Assembly (NCBI GenBank): GCA_948474755.1
Contig: CAOLHI010000651.1
Location: 868,001 to 932,000, forward strand
Length of the DNA: 64,000 nt
From: Ctenosaura bakeri
Lineage: Eukaryota > Chordata > Lepidosauria > Squamata > Iguanidae
Direction: 5' to 3'
Shown here: piece after piece, positions 1-10,262 of the stretch
How positions within the stretch are numbered: the stretch's first letter is position 1
Layout: every line of letters begins with the position of its first letter
The notes under the pieces: model-generated
Databases searched by the model: none
The model's input: only the letters and a program-made list of their open reading frames with translations
Told to the model about the DNA's origin: nothing
Position numbers and translations under genes: made by a program

Positions 1-577
1 ACATTGGTGGAATTGAATACTGTTGCTGTTTTTTTGGTTATCTAAAAAATAAAGAAAAAATAAAAACAGAGTTTCTGCACATGTTTTAATACCCTAGAGT
101 GCAGGCTTCTTGTCCTCCAATATCTAACATTTTCAAAACAGGAAGATATTCCTGGCTAGTCTCTTAACTATAATGGACCCCCACCGCATCAACAGTTACA
201 CCACTTTGGTAAGGTTGCAGGAGTTTTTGGAGAAAGTGAAGGCAAATAGGAGCCAAACAATTCTACCTTCTCTTCATCACTTGTTAGCATTTTATACTTC
301 TTGCTAAGCTAACCCTCCAAGCCTATCCTTTCTTCTTTCTTGCTTTGTCCATACCTGAGAAGCTCTTTCCAATGCTCATCACTCAACAGATTTACCTCAT
401 TTTGAGTGTTAGCATTCCTGACCTGGGCTAATCATCAGTAACCCATTCTTGGTGACTTGCTCTGCCTTCTTTCCATTTCTTATACATATATTTTTCTTTT
501 TAGCTTATTACTCAGCTTTTTATGAAGCTCAGTTGGTTTCTTTTAAAAAAGACTTCTCTCATTTTAATATCTTAATG
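1..577. other. AT-rich DNA without recognised feature
   Basis: Pyrimidine-rich stretch with no element or exon I can name. A 111-codon plus frame begins near 449 and runs into the neighbouring MITE. It is rich in Phe, Ser and Cys, shows no family motif and is treated as chance. Confidence 0.5.
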
Positions 578-982
578 CAGTGGTTCTTAACCTTTTATTT
601 ACAACAGACATCCTTTTCTTTCTTTTGTTGCCACCAAGACTTGTCTTCTGGCTGTATGCACGGTAGCAAGAAATGTCACATGCTTTCTCTCAGTCACTCA
701 ACATCATTCACTTGCATGTTCTCACCATGTGCAGAAGTAGCAAGCGCTGAGTGCAGTTGTTTTGCAATTAAACAGTGGTTTTGAATTGTTTGAGATATCA
801 TAATGAAACTGAAATTGTACAAATGATGTCTGTCAGCAGCAAGACTCCTGTTCTTTGAGATCAATGTATGATTTTCTTTCTTTTTTTCTTAACTGTAAAT
901 GCCTGAAACATTTTTTCAAACATTTTTTGCAGATCCCCTGTGGGCCCTCAGGGGTCCATGGACCTCAGGTTAAGAACTTCTG
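578..982. mobile_element. hAT/Charlie-like MITE
   Basis: The left end reads CAGTGGTTCTTAACCTTT and the right end reads GGTTAAGAACTTCTG, so the termini are inverted repeats of the CAGTGGTTCTCAACC type known from hAT-Charlie families. The ~405 bp interior has no transposase frame, so the copy is non-autonomous. The flanking octamers (570-577 TCTTAATG, 983-990 TCTAAAGA) agree at only five of eight positions, as expected for an old insertion with a decayed 8-bp duplication. The class is inferred from the ends. Confidence 0.65.
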
Positions 983-1089
983 TCTAAAGAAATGGTCTGA
1001 TTCTGCCCTTATTTCACAGGAATTTATCTAGACCCTCTTTTCCTATTAGTTTAGGCAACATGTCTTTGGTTTGATAAATATTTGTTCAA

Positions 1090-1175
1090 CAAGGACAAAT
1101 CTCTTTCTTTCGTTCTTTCATTCTTTCTTCTATCTATTGAATTTATACCTTGCCTTTCCTTCCTCCTTCTTTCCA
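1090..1175. repeat. CTTT-rich pyrimidine tract
   Basis: Imperfect CTTT/CTTC tract running into TTTATACCTTGCCTTTC. The latter resembles the reverse complement of a GGCGGGGTATAAAT tail common on reptile SINEs and LINEs. No coding content. Confidence 0.45.
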
Positions 1176-1184
1176 CAATATAGA

Positions 1185-1550
1185 TAAGATTCTCAAGTAT
1201 AAGGGAATACAATTGAATACCAAAATCAGAATCACCTATGCCATAGTATTTTCAGTTTCCATGTATGAAGGTGAAAGCTGGACAGTGAAGAAAGCTGAGA
1301 AGAGAATAAACTCATTTGCAATGGGGACAGTTCTACTGATACCATGGACAGCCAAAAAGTCAAATAAATACATATGAGAGCAAATCAAACCTGAACTCTC
1401 CCTAGAAGTCAAAATAAATAAATTGCTCTCGTACTTTAGATTAACCATGGGTGATATGATATGGAAAATATTATAATGCTTGGTAAATTAGGAGACAGTG
1501 GGAAAAGGGGAAGAGCATTACACAAATCATTGAGTATCCTGTTGGTGACA
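1185..1550 (+). pseudogene. BovB (RTE) LINE ORF2 fragment
   Basis: A plus-strand frame at about 1185-1377 reads with motifs typical of the C-terminal part of BovB ORF2 (MYEGESWTVKKAEKR, then PWTAKKSN). After a stop at 1375, similarity continues through the segment around 1380-1530 (EQIKPELSLEV, then KLLSYF). BovB is an RTE-clade LINE with an endonuclease and reverse transcriptase, abundant in squamates and known for horizontal transfer between vertebrates. Only a C-terminal piece remains, several codons are missing relative to the family, and stops interrupt it. A BovB-type 3' tail lies downstream on the same strand, so both may come from one element. Confidence 0.7.
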
Positions 1551-1889
1551 TTTACAAATATAAGTCTGTCTTACATTTGAGTATATTTTGGGGGGGGCAT
1601 TGAGAAAGTTGGTATTCCCTTTCTCTCTCTGCAATATCCAAAGCTTCTTCCAAAAGCTCATTGTTTAATTGTGATAGCACCCCCCCAACCATTTTTTTTC
1701 CTGGGGGAAAATGGAGGGCATTGGAGAAATGTCAGGCTATGTTTCCATAGCCAGAGGCAGAACAATGATCTCATCTGCTGAGATCTCCAGGCAGATCTTA
1801 GTGGTAGATGTCCTTGGTCTGCTTGTCCAGTACCCCTCTCTGCTCTCTATTAGCAACAGAATGTCAGGGAGGGAAAAGGCTATTGCAAC
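1551..1889. other. Spacer between BovB pieces
   Basis: Holds a G run near 1590 and C- and T-rich tracts. It may be a degraded part of the same BovB element, but I could not match it. Confidence 0.35.
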
Positions 1890-2130
1890 AAATTGGTGAG
1901 TTCTGGAGGTGGTGACAGGGGAACCACAGTATAGTTTTATATGCAGAACTCCTATGATCTGCACAACAATGCGGATTCTCAGCTATTGATTGATCCAGTA
2001 AAGGAGGCCACAGCTGCAGTTTGTAAGATCTGAGCATGGCTGTTGATGACCAGGTCTTTTGGATGGTTCTCATTCATAAGGTCACCATAAGTCAAAGCTG
2101 ACTTGATGGCAAGTAACAACAACAATTTCC
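1890..2130 (+). mobile_element. BovB-type LINE 3' end
   Basis: The segment ends in AAGGTCACCATAAGTCAAAG, then a GACTTGATGGCAAGTAACAACAACAA-type tail. This is the BovB and Sauria-SINE 3' terminal motif (RGTCGCCATAAGTCG...GACTTGA.GGCA) with an ACA-rich end. The upstream part (AGGAGGCCACAGCTGCAGTTTG, then GAGCATGGCTGTTGATGA) matches the usual BovB 3' region rather than a tRNA head, so a LINE tail is more likely than a SINE. Confidence 0.65.
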
Positions 2131-3290
2131 AGCTGCTGATTAGATGTATAAAACTGTAAAAATGGACTTCAGGTGCATAGGCTGAAACATTTTCAGTGAT
2201 CAAGCAAAAAACATAGGAAATAGAAGTCTAACAGAGGCATTGTCACCTTGTCAAACAGACCTTGTTCCCCTTTGTTTCAGATACTGCACAAGTTGAACTA
2301 TTTATTATGAGAGACAGGCTTGATGTTCCTTCTCACTCAGCCATATCTTCAGCCTCCGGCATTGATCAAAACTGAGGCAGCTGTCCTTGGAACAGTATGA
2401 CTGTACAGTTTAAAGCAGGCACTGCAAAAAGCAATTAAAAGAGTAAAATGAAATTCTATTCTCAACTCCGGCACTAAATGACCTTCGGATATTATCTTTT
2501 GCAAGCAGGTAAAGAGACCAGTAGGAATCTGTAGCTTTGCTAACTAGTGGCAACCACCTCTCCTCACTAGGCAACCACTTATGCTAGTCTCCAGATCCAC
2601 TGTTCCCCAACTTCCCAAAAATTCAAGAGAAATAATGTAAGGGGAAAGAGGGTTCTTGTAAAGTGTCAAATGTGAGAGACAAGAACTCACTGAGTACTCC
2701 AGTATGTACAGAAAATGGGACCCCAAAGATTGACCAGATTTCCGCTTACTACGTGGTTTCAAAAAAACAAGATAAGAAGGTTTTATAACATTTGTTCATC
2801 TTTCAACAACTTGAGTGTAAAATTTCAAATTGATGAACAAATCCTCTCTTTCTGGAGTCCTCAACAGATGTTGAGGTCTTCCAGGAAGAAGGGGTTAGTG
2901 GCAATGATGTATAATGGCAGGCTGGTAAGCCAAGTCAAAATTCATAGGTTTCTAGTGTGTACTGAGGGATGCATAGGTAGTTGTGAGCTGAACATGATCT
3001 CTAGGCCACAGAATGATGTGACAGTGTATTTGGTATGTTTGCTATGTTTTGGCTTCAACAAATCATGGGTCTCTAAGGCAGCATGATATGGTTGCATTAT
3101 GTTGTGGGATTGGGTATATTTAATTAAAGCATTTGAACTCAGAAGATTTAATTCCATGTGTTTATATCCAGTCCTTAGTATTCTGTGCAGAATGATGTCC
3201 AAAGAGGAGTGGAGAGGTCAATCAAGATGGGTATATTTAAAGAATGAACCTAAGTGATGACCTACAGTATAAGTCAAGGATAAGGAACAT
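2131..3290. other. No recognised feature
   Basis: AT-rich sequence. Plus and minus frames around 2715-3200 overlap on opposite strands, have no motifs and are treated as chance. No TIR element, LINE tail or splice-like exon was seen. Confidence 0.45.
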
Positions 3291-3293
3291 GTG

Positions 3294-3415
3294 GCTTTCC
3301 AGATGTTACTGGACTGCAGTTCCTACCATCCCTCACCATTGGCTATGCTGATTGTGAAGTTGCCACTCAACATCTAGAAAGACATGTGTTCTGGCCTCTG
3401 GCATAGGTGAAAGGA
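3294..3415. repeat. Dispersed palindromic repeat (GGACTRCAGTTCC type)
   Basis: Contains CCAGATGTTACTGGACTGCA, then TTCCTACCATCC, CCATTGGCTATGCTG and CATCTAGAAAG. This is the reptile repeat in which an AGATGTTNTTGGACTACAACTCCCA arm is followed by its approximate complement. Related copies are at 5690, 6756, 7835, 19270, 47806 and 62768. The copy at 62768 shows hAT-type ends. Confidence 0.5.
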
Positions 3416-3654
3416 ACTGGAAGACTAGACCAACCAGAACAATTATCACAAGGAAACCCAAAGCAGTAGTCCTTGGTTATCTAGAGTGAATGACCACATG
3501 GTACCAAAATTGTATAAATATAGCATTCTGAGCAATGCAACATCCAAGGGTACATGCCAATGCTTCCATGACTTGACCAATCCCCTAGAACTTATCTAAT
3601 GCTATTGGCTTCATAAATGACTATTCTTGTTACACTTTTTTGCCTAGAGACATG

Positions 3655-3870
3655 GGGCCTTTCTACACTATATCCAATAAGCATGCAGCACAATTATTTT
3701 CTGCTGTTATTTCACTTTCAACCTCCCCATGGAATCCTGGGGTTTGCAGTTTATGAAGAGGCTTTTACAATTCTCAGTCAGATAGCTCTTAGGCCTTAGT
3801 AAACCACAGAATTCCACAGGATGTTGAAAGTGGAATAACAGCACTATAACAGTGTAGTGTGGAAAGGCCC
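3655..3870. mobile_element. Palindromic GGGCC-ended MITE, copy P1
   Basis: Begins GGGCCTTTCTACACTAT and ends GTGTAGTGTGGAAAGGCCC. The two halves are complementary over most of their length (AATCCTGGGGTTTGCAG on the left, CCACAGAATTCCACAGGATG on the right), so one strand can fold into a long hairpin. Flanking triplets ATG (3652-3654) and ATA (3871-3873) fit a decayed 3-bp target duplication. Near the left end this copy carries an insertion (about 3668-3706) including AATAAGCATGCAGCAC that the other copies lack. No coding capacity. Confidence 0.75.
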
Positions 3871-4084
3871 ATAGTGATCGATCACAGTACACTACAACAG
3901 TGTCAGCTATCAGGGGCTTACAGAGTGTTAAAACCAGAACAGACTAAAAGCATCAGTAATGTACATTCTACATACAACTGAAATGGTAAAAATAATTTTT
4001 GGACACTCTGTATATGGAAGTTATTTAAAAAGCAATTAAACAACTATAGATTTAAAACCATTTAACAATTGATTTAAAAACCCA

Positions 4085-4357
4085 ACAAAGAAGACGACAT
4101 TGAAAGCCCTTTGCAGCCAATTGGAATAGGAAAGTTTTTTACTTGGTGACAGAAGGTGAACAAGGAAGGAGCTATCCTAGCCTCCTGGGGTGGGGAGTTC
4201 CAAAGTCTGCAGCCACCAAGAAGCCCTTTCCCTTGCGTCCACAAGACATGCTTTGGAAAGCAGTGGGACTGAGAGAGGGCCCTCCCCTACACTTATAGCT
4301 TGAGCTGATTCATATAATAAGATTTGGTCCTTCAGATATGCTGGACCCAAGCTGTGC
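4085..4357 (+). repeat. Dispersed repeat, copy 1
   Basis: Contains GGAAGGAGCTATCCTAGCC, GGGGAGTTCCAAAGTCTGCA, GCCACCAAGAAGCCCTTTCC and GAGAGAGGGCCCTCCCC. A second copy at 60985-61165 shares the same blocks (GGAGGCTAACC, CCATTGAGAAGGCCCTCTCC). I recognise it as a high-copy squamate interspersed repeat but cannot name its class. It abuts a CAT microsatellite, as LINE tails do here. Confidence 0.5.
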
Positions 4358-4397
<40 letters not shown>

Positions 4398-4403
4398 GTC
4401 ATC
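4358..4403. repeat. (CAT)n microsatellite
   Basis: About 14 near-perfect CAT units with one CGT interruption near the 3' side. It lies at the junction between the dispersed repeat and AT-rich DNA. Similar ATC/GAT tracts in this window sit at L2-like LINE 3' ends. Confidence 0.9.
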
Positions 4404-5360
4404 CCACTTAGTGAGCCTCAAAGTAGCTCCCTTTAAAACAATACAATTTAAAAATATATAAATAGTGCATATTAACATAGAATTAAACTGTTAAAGAATT
4501 AAAATAATTGCTTAAAATTGCTATTCAATCTGACAACGTTATATGAATGTACAGCAGCAGAGATAGTTATTATGGCCATGGGGTGCTGGGGAAAATTAAA
4601 AGAAATAGAACAAAATATGCTTAGAAGGATCATATGACTTGGTAGTCAATTTCCTTTTCTAGCTCAGGATACTTGGAAGCTGGACCCGTCTAAATTTTGT
4701 TTCGCTACACGCAAGCAGTATATTTGGTACTGTTTAATATACATTTTACATTTTATTGTGCTCTACAGTACTATAGAAAAACACATTTATTTCTCCACAG
4801 AGCTTATGCCTGCATAGATATCATGGCCTAGATACTTTTCTAGGGATGGGTGACCTACTTTGGATAATAGTTGTGCTTGGGGGACCCCTTACAATATTAT
4901 ATTGCTGACAGTGTTTCAAATTATGTATTCATGGTTGAGAGTTCTATAAGCAGGATGAATTCCTTTGGGTCACCATTATTGTTTTTCCAATCGTACTTGG
5001 ACCTAGGTCAGGTGTGGTCAGGTTAGTGATGAATGTGTTTGAAGAATGCAGTAAATGTTAGCATTTCCCAATGGGTTTATAGTATAACAGCTTGAACCTA
5101 GCTATTGAAGAACTGATTGACAAGCTGATCCAAAACATCTCACAGCTGGAAGGCGTGGTGCTTCTTCTTTAACCACGCCTCCAGTCACTTTGAGAGAAGG
5201 ATCCAGTTCCCACATTTGAGGCCAAAAGAGATGTCAAATACAGGATCCATGGTTATGTTCTCCTCTAGCTTTTGTTTTGTTCATTGCCAGAACTTGCCTA
5301 TTGCCAAAAGCTGTAACAGAATAGCACAGTCCTAGCTGCCTGTGAGAAACTGAGAAGAAA
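4404..5360. other. No recognised feature
   Basis: AT-rich DNA. The first 40 bp, read on the minus strand into the GAT tract (AAGTGGGATGAC), resemble the end of a LINE 3' tail, but no further similarity is visible. No gene. Confidence 0.4.
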
Positions 5361-5562
5361 GGGCCTTTCTGCACTGCACTGTTATAGTGCTATTATTCCA
5401 CTTTCAACATTCTGTGGAATTCTGGATTTTGTCGTTTACTGAGGCCAAAGAGTTCTCTGGCTGAGAATTCTAAATGCCCCTCTCTAAACTGCAAACCCCA
5501 GGATTCCATAGGATGCTGAAAGTGGAATAATAGCACTATTACAGTGTAGCACAGAAAGTCCC
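5361..5562. mobile_element. Palindromic GGGCC-ended MITE, copy P2
   Basis: Starts GGGCCTTTCTGCACTGC, ends GTAGCACAGAAAGTCCC, and is flanked by AAA on both sides (5358-5360, 5563-5565), a clean 3-bp duplication. The ~90-bp arms are mutually complementary: TTATAGTGCTATTATTCCAC pairs with GTGGAATAATAGCACTAT. A short loop around GAGGCCAAAGAGTTCTCTGG separates them. The 85-codon minus frame across it is a by-product of the palindrome. Confidence 0.85.
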
Positions 5563-5689
5563 AAAAGGGCAGCCTGATTTGTCTTGGGTGACAGAGCCAC
5601 TGCAAAGGAAGCCCTGTCAGAAAGCCCAGCAGGATATCTAGGCAAGGCAAAAAGTCAGTGTGAGATGGTTTAATCAGTGGTTCTTAGTC

Positions 5690-5910
5690 TTGCAGATGTT
5701 TTTGCCTTCAGCTCCCACCAGCCCTAGTTAGCATGACCAGGAATTCTAGAAGCTGAAGTTCAAAAAACTGAGTGTCACCTTTAAAAACCACTGGTATTGG
5801 GTGAAAATTCCCATTAGCCTCAGCTAGCATGAGAATAGTTGTGACTGTGGGTGATGGGAGCAATAGTCCAATGGATGTCAAGCTAGAGAATGCTGGTTTA
5901 TGGTGACATG
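5690..5910. repeat. Two pieces of the GGACTACA-type palindromic repeat
   Basis: Blocks such as CTCCCACCAGCCCTAGTTAG and AGCTAGCATGAGAATAG, GATGGGAGCAATAGTCC and GGATGTCAAGC match the dispersed repeat described at 3294. The two halves are separated and diverged. Confidence 0.45.
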
Positions 5911-6755
5911 GGAGAAAAATGTGCTGGAAGAGTGTTTCTACCTTTATTAGAGGACTACATGGACTTTGCTATCTGTATGCATTCCTTCACATCTAGGAGG
6001 ATTATTTGGTTTGTAAACACTGAACTCAAAAAAAGATCAAGGCGTCAGAAATAAAAATAAAAATGCCTCTCAACTGTATTAGAACTGGCTGTATAGCAGA
6101 TCTTCAGTGGAATAAGATGCTGACCCTGGGTCCAAATGGACTGTCTTCTTTATTCCCTGTGCTCAGAGCTATGCACAAGAGGAAAAAAAATATAAAACTA
6201 AAACTGAGCCAGCCTTTCATGCCTGATGTGACTCACTTTACTTGTGGATTGAAAGACATTTAGCTAGCAATAAATAATAGTTTACAATAATAAAGTTTCA
6301 CTTTCATATGCCTCTGTGCTTCCCCAGCCCAGCTAAGCACTGGCACAGGAAGCGCCAAGATTCCAAGAGTGAAAGTTTTTCCTGACCTCTCCAGAAATAG
6401 GCAGGGTGACAAGTCTCTTGGCATCTTTGTCCACTCTGCTGGTTTGGAACAGAACCCAAGCACTGGGATGGGGTTGCAACACGCATCCAAATGTCTTCGT
6501 TTTGCCTGTTGCTAACCATTATGAAAACAATTGCACACTAAAATATGTTTTATTTGAATATGAAAGAAATTCTTCAGCATCCAATCCATATTATGAATTT
6601 ACTAATTGACCCTACCAAAATAAAAATTGATTGATCGCAGCAGCTGGATCCTGTTTCCCATTAGATTCCCAAGGTGTATTCAGTCACAGGAATGTAGCTA
6701 TGCATTGCCCCTTCAAGTATAACCCACCCTCCACATTTCTTCTCCTTCTTTCTTT

Positions 6756-6876
6756 AGCCTTTCTCAACCTCTTGTCAGCCTTTTTGGACTTCAGCACCCA
6801 TCTGACCATGCCAGTGTGCCCAGTTGTAGAGATTTCTGGGGGTTACAGTCCAAAACATCTGGAAAGCATCTGGCTG
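6756..6876. repeat. GGACTACA-type palindromic repeat
   Basis: Reads CCTTTCTCAACCTCTTG, then TTTTTGGACTTCAGCACCC, TTTCTGGGGGTTACAGTCC and AAAACATCTGGAAAG. The two ends are approximate complements. The CTCAACC start resembles hAT ends. Confidence 0.5.
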
Positions 6877-7137
6877 TGAAAATTAAGTCAAGGAAAAAAA
6901 TCTTTGGGCAAGCCTTTATTAACAGTCTACCCAACTTTCTCCACAATACATTTTAAATAACCAGTTTTCCCCAATACTTCTCTGGAGCCTAAATCCAATA
7001 AGCATGCAGCACAGTTATTTTCTTCTTCCTATGCAGTAGTAATTTGTTATGACTTAGCCCAGTCTTCCACAATTTCCAGAATAACTAGTTCACACATAAA
7101 ACTCTCCATAAGATGAAGTGAGCCAATATATAACTAG

Positions 7138-7300
7138 GGTGCCAGTGTTGTGTAGTGGTTAGAATGTTGGACTAAGATTTTGGACAGCCAGGTTCTAGTC
7201 CCCGGAGGGCCATAAAACTCTTTGGATTACCTTGAGCCAGTCACTTTTTTTCAGCCTGAGCTACATAATAAGACTGTTATGAAGATGAAGAAGGAAAACT
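7138..7300 (+). mobile_element. tRNA-derived SINE, ACA/MIR-like
   Basis: GCCAGTGTTGTGTAGTGGTT supplies a box A-like start and GGTTCTAGTCCCC a box B-like element. These are followed by GAGCCAGTCACTT and a run ending in AGACTGTTATGAAGATG, the usual order in reptile MIR-like SINEs. No terminal A tail is evident. A short GATG/GATA-rich tract follows at 7485-7530. Confidence 0.6.
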
Positions 7301-7834
7301 AAAGAAGCCACCTTCCACATTTCATCAGGGAAAGGTAGGATCGTGAGCAACCCATGATCCAAGGTGCATGTGTCTGGGCTCTTCCAGAAATGATAACAGA
7401 CTTTGATAGGTGATACAAATGCAAATAATAATTAAACACCATACTAAAACTGCCATGAGTCACAGTTTGGGGGGAAAGCAGGCTATAATGTAATGTAATG
7501 GATAGATGGATGGATAGATGGACTGATGAAGAAAGGTTGTTATGAGCCAGTTTGTAGGTGCAGATAACTTTCTTCCATCTCAAGAACTTGGAAGTATGGC
7601 TGTTGTTCCTGCATACTTACAGTTCTAATAACAATTCTGTTTGGTCATATGGTCATATGGGTCTTTTTGGGTACATTGGCTGGTACTGGCTTGTATTAAT
7701 CTCTCTTTGACTTTGTTCTAGGTTGCTGCTAGTGTAAGGGAATGCATACAACTTTGTATCACAGCTGTGTTTATCACATGTCGATCATGCTGATCATTCT
7801 ATGGATTATGCTCCACCTGGTTAGTGGAGAGCTG

Positions 7835-7925
7835 GACTTCTGGCCTTCCAAATGTTGGACTACAGCTTTCATTGATCCTAGCATTCGTAGCCCATCATGA
7901 GAGACTGTGGGAGATGCAGTCCGGC
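7835..7925. repeat. GGACTACA-type palindromic repeat fragment
   Basis: TTCCAAATGTTGGACTACAG, then GTAGCCCATCATGAGAG and GTGGGAGATGCAGTCC form a degenerate short palindrome of the family seen at 3294. Confidence 0.45.
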
Positions 7926-8069
7926 AAGATCTGGAGTGCCACAAATTGGCCACCTTTGTTTGCTAAATGATATAAAGAGAAACATTACAGAAACAGGTTT
8001 CTGGAAATTATCACTAGGGGAGGAAGAGGGTATATTCTGTAGAACAAACAGACACTCCAGAAAGATTTT

Positions 8070-8195
8070 GAGAATCAGTGTGGTATAAAGAAAGACACCG
8101 AGGTTCAAATCCTGCTCTGTTAGTTTGGGCCAGCATAATCCACCTTTCAGGGTTGTTCTGGGAGTAGTGCTGGTGGTGGTTTATATTCCTTAGAA
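8070..8195 (+). mobile_element. Degenerate tRNA-derived SINE
   Basis: GAATCAGTGTGGTATAAAG matches the SINE head and GAGGTTCAAATCCTGCTC is an evident box B. The tail includes CAGGGTTGTTCTGGGAGTAG. Similar to the SINE at 7138 but internally deleted. Confidence 0.5.
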
Positions 8196-8594
8196 GAAGA
8201 CTGAGATGCAAATGTGATCCATATTTATTTCACTCCCTCCCTGCTTTGCTGCAGTTCCTGTACAGAAAGACAGCTCACAAAAAGAAGACTAAAAGCAATA
8301 AATATAAAACAAAATAAGCCATTAAACAGTAAATAATGGTAACTTAATTGCAGCACTTGAATTGTTCCATAGAAGGGGGAGACATTAATTAAAAGCATGC
8401 TGGAATAAGATAGCTGTGCTGGAGAGAGTTGTTTTTGGAACAAAACTATTTTATCCTCAAGTGTTGAGTCCTCTTCAGTTAGTGATTGATGAAGTGATTT
8501 GCCTTGAAATTCTTTTTAAGGTTTTGGACTAAGTACATTGCAAAGGTTACTAACAGTTTTACTCCAAAAGCATAGTTGTGGTAAGTTAACAGTA

Positions 8595-8700
8595 GGAATT
8601 TTGAAAAGTCCTTGTGGCACCATAAAAACTAATCTGCACACACGCACACATTTTGAGTGATATGCATTGGGCTTCATTTCCTTGGATCATATGCATTTAG
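8595..8700 (-). repeat. Possible Penelope-like 3' tail
   Basis: Read on the minus strand the segment includes GTGTGCAGATTAG, then TTTTTATGGTGCCACAAGGA and CTTTTCAAAATTCC. This matches the AGTCTTTAAGGTGCCACAAGGACT motif found at ends of a common reptile retroelement family that I associate, tentatively, with Penelope-like elements. Confidence 0.35.
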
Positions 8701-8729
8701 GTGATGAAAGACTATCTGAGAAAAATTTT

Positions 8730-8830
8730 GGTGATGAAGACAAATCCCAAGCATGTTTACTCAGAAGTAAATCCAAGTGTGCTCAGCCAGGTTTACTCCC
8801 AGAAAAATGTGCAGAGGATTGTTAAACAGA
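8730..8830. repeat. TTTACTCAGAAGTAAATCC-type repeat
   Basis: CAAATCCCAAGCATG, TTTACTCAGAAGTAAATCC, GGTTTACTCCCAGAAAAATG and GCAGAGGATTG are the blocks of a very common short squamate repeat with palindromic structure. A related fragment occurs near 10360-10410. Confidence 0.5.
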
Positions 8831-8934
8831 ACCATCAAGTTGGAAATGTCCTCAAAGGTCATCTAATTCTCCCCAGGAAACATATTCAGGGGTAGTTGTG
8901 TTGGCTCTGAAGCAAAATACAACAAAATCCAAAA

Positions 8935-9985
8935 TCCACAACAGAGTGACCCCTTTATTGTCCAACCAAAATACATCATGAAAACTTTTGAAGTTTCATT
9001 GGCTTATTGAGCCAATTAAAATGCACAGAATACATCATGCAAGCTTTCAAAGCTTCACTGGCTTTATCAAGCAAAGATGTTAAAAGTCATAGATGAGAAG
9101 AAAAGTGACAGTGTTAGAGTTACAGGCCTATATTTTGTCTCAGATAATTTCTGATAGTTAAGATGGTCTAGAGGGCTTTCAATGCAGGCAAAGGCCACTC
9201 TTCTTGGCCATGTGGGGACCAGGAACAAAGGACGGTAAAATCTTTCTGGATTTGAAGATACTGAAATTTGCCACAACCAGGGAAACTTTAACAAGAGGCA
9301 CTGGGACTTAACTCTTTGAAGTGTCTCCCTCCAACAGAGGCAAACCTGGCAAGTTTTACCGATATCTATACCTAAGCGTTTTTCCACATGTAATGGTATA
9401 GAAACTTCTTGAGAAATTCGATGTTCTGTGTATGGGGCAGTTAGCTCCACACAGGACAGAGTTTGCCTGCATCTCAGTGGAAGTTATTTTGCTGCTGCCA
9501 ATGGACTTGAAAATTTATTGCCAATGATTTATTGCCCTTTGTTCCTAGTTCTCAAGGCCAAGAAGGGGAACAGCCTCTGCTGCACTGATATCCCTCTAGA
9601 CCATCTCAACTGACAACAGAAGTAACATCTGAGACAAAGACCATTTCCACACTACACTGTTATAGTCCTGTTATTCCACTTTCAACACCACATGGAATCC
9701 TGGGGTTTGTAATTTAGGGAGGGGCATTTAGAATTGTCTGCCAGCGAGCTGTTTGGCCTCAGTAAACCACAAGGCCCAGAATTCCACAAGATGTTGAAAT
9801 TAGCATAATAGCACTATAATAGTGTAGTGTGGAAATAGCCCATATGTAGGACGGTGACTTCAACATTGTCACTTTTCTTCTCACCTATGATTTTTAATAT
9901 CTTTGCTTGATGAAGCCAGTGAAGCTTTGAAAGCTTACATGATGTATTTTGTGTGTTTTAATTAGCTCAATAAAAATATCCCTGG
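8935..9985. repeat. Large inverted duplication with MITE P3 in one arm
   Basis: The sequence at about 8960-9240, read on the minus strand, recurs on the plus strand at about 9530-9980. Shared blocks include TTTGTTCCT followed by GGCCAAGAA, CCCTCTAGACCATCT, ATCTGAGACAAA, TGTCACTTTTCTTCTC, ATCTTTGCTTGAT and AAGCCAGTGAAGCTTTGAAA. The outer end of each arm is a GCTCAATAAA-type tail. The left arm contains a short tandem duplication of the CATCATGxAAxCTTT segment. It resembles two head-to-head copies of a retroelement 3' region, possibly Penelope-like. Minus and plus frames of 127 and 61 codons are mirror translations of the arms. Confidence 0.7.
9639..9841. mobile_element. Palindromic GGGCC-ended MITE, copy P3
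   Basis: Left end GACCATTTCCACACTACAC, right end GTGTAGTGTGGAAATAGCCC. The arms are complementary, as in copies P1 and P2. It splits the right arm of the inverted duplication: before it the text is CTGAGACAAA and after it ATATGTAGG, whereas the uninterrupted left arm has CTGAGACAAAATATAGG on the minus strand. The left arm is therefore a paralogous empty site that marks the insertion point. Confidence 0.85.
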
Positions 9986-10016
9986 TGAGATAAAATTCCT
10001 CTCCCCCACCCACTTG

Positions 10017-10262
10017 AATCATAGAATCATAGAGTTGGAAGAGACCACAGGGACCATCTAGTCCAATCCCCTGCCATGCAAGAACACACATCAAAGCACT
10101 CCTGACAGATGGCCATCCAGCCTCTGCTTAAAACTTGCAAAGAAGGAGACTTCACCACACTCCAAGGCAGCATATTCCCTTGCTGAACAGCTCTGACCAT
10201 CAGGAAGTTCTTCTTGAGGTTTAGGTGGAATCTCTTTTCCTGTAGCTTGAATCCATTGCTCA
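10017..10262 (-). mobile_element. CR1 LINE, 3' end
   Basis: Read on the minus strand it encodes the usual CR1 C-terminal end (QEELPDGQSC, then CGEVSFFASFKQRLDGHL) and closes with a short repeat of TATGATTCTATGATTC. CR1 is a non-LTR retrotransposon lacking a poly(A) tail and ending in 8-bp repeats. Only the last ~245 bp are present, the typical severe 5' truncation. The frame is shifted, so it is dead. Confidence 0.9.
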
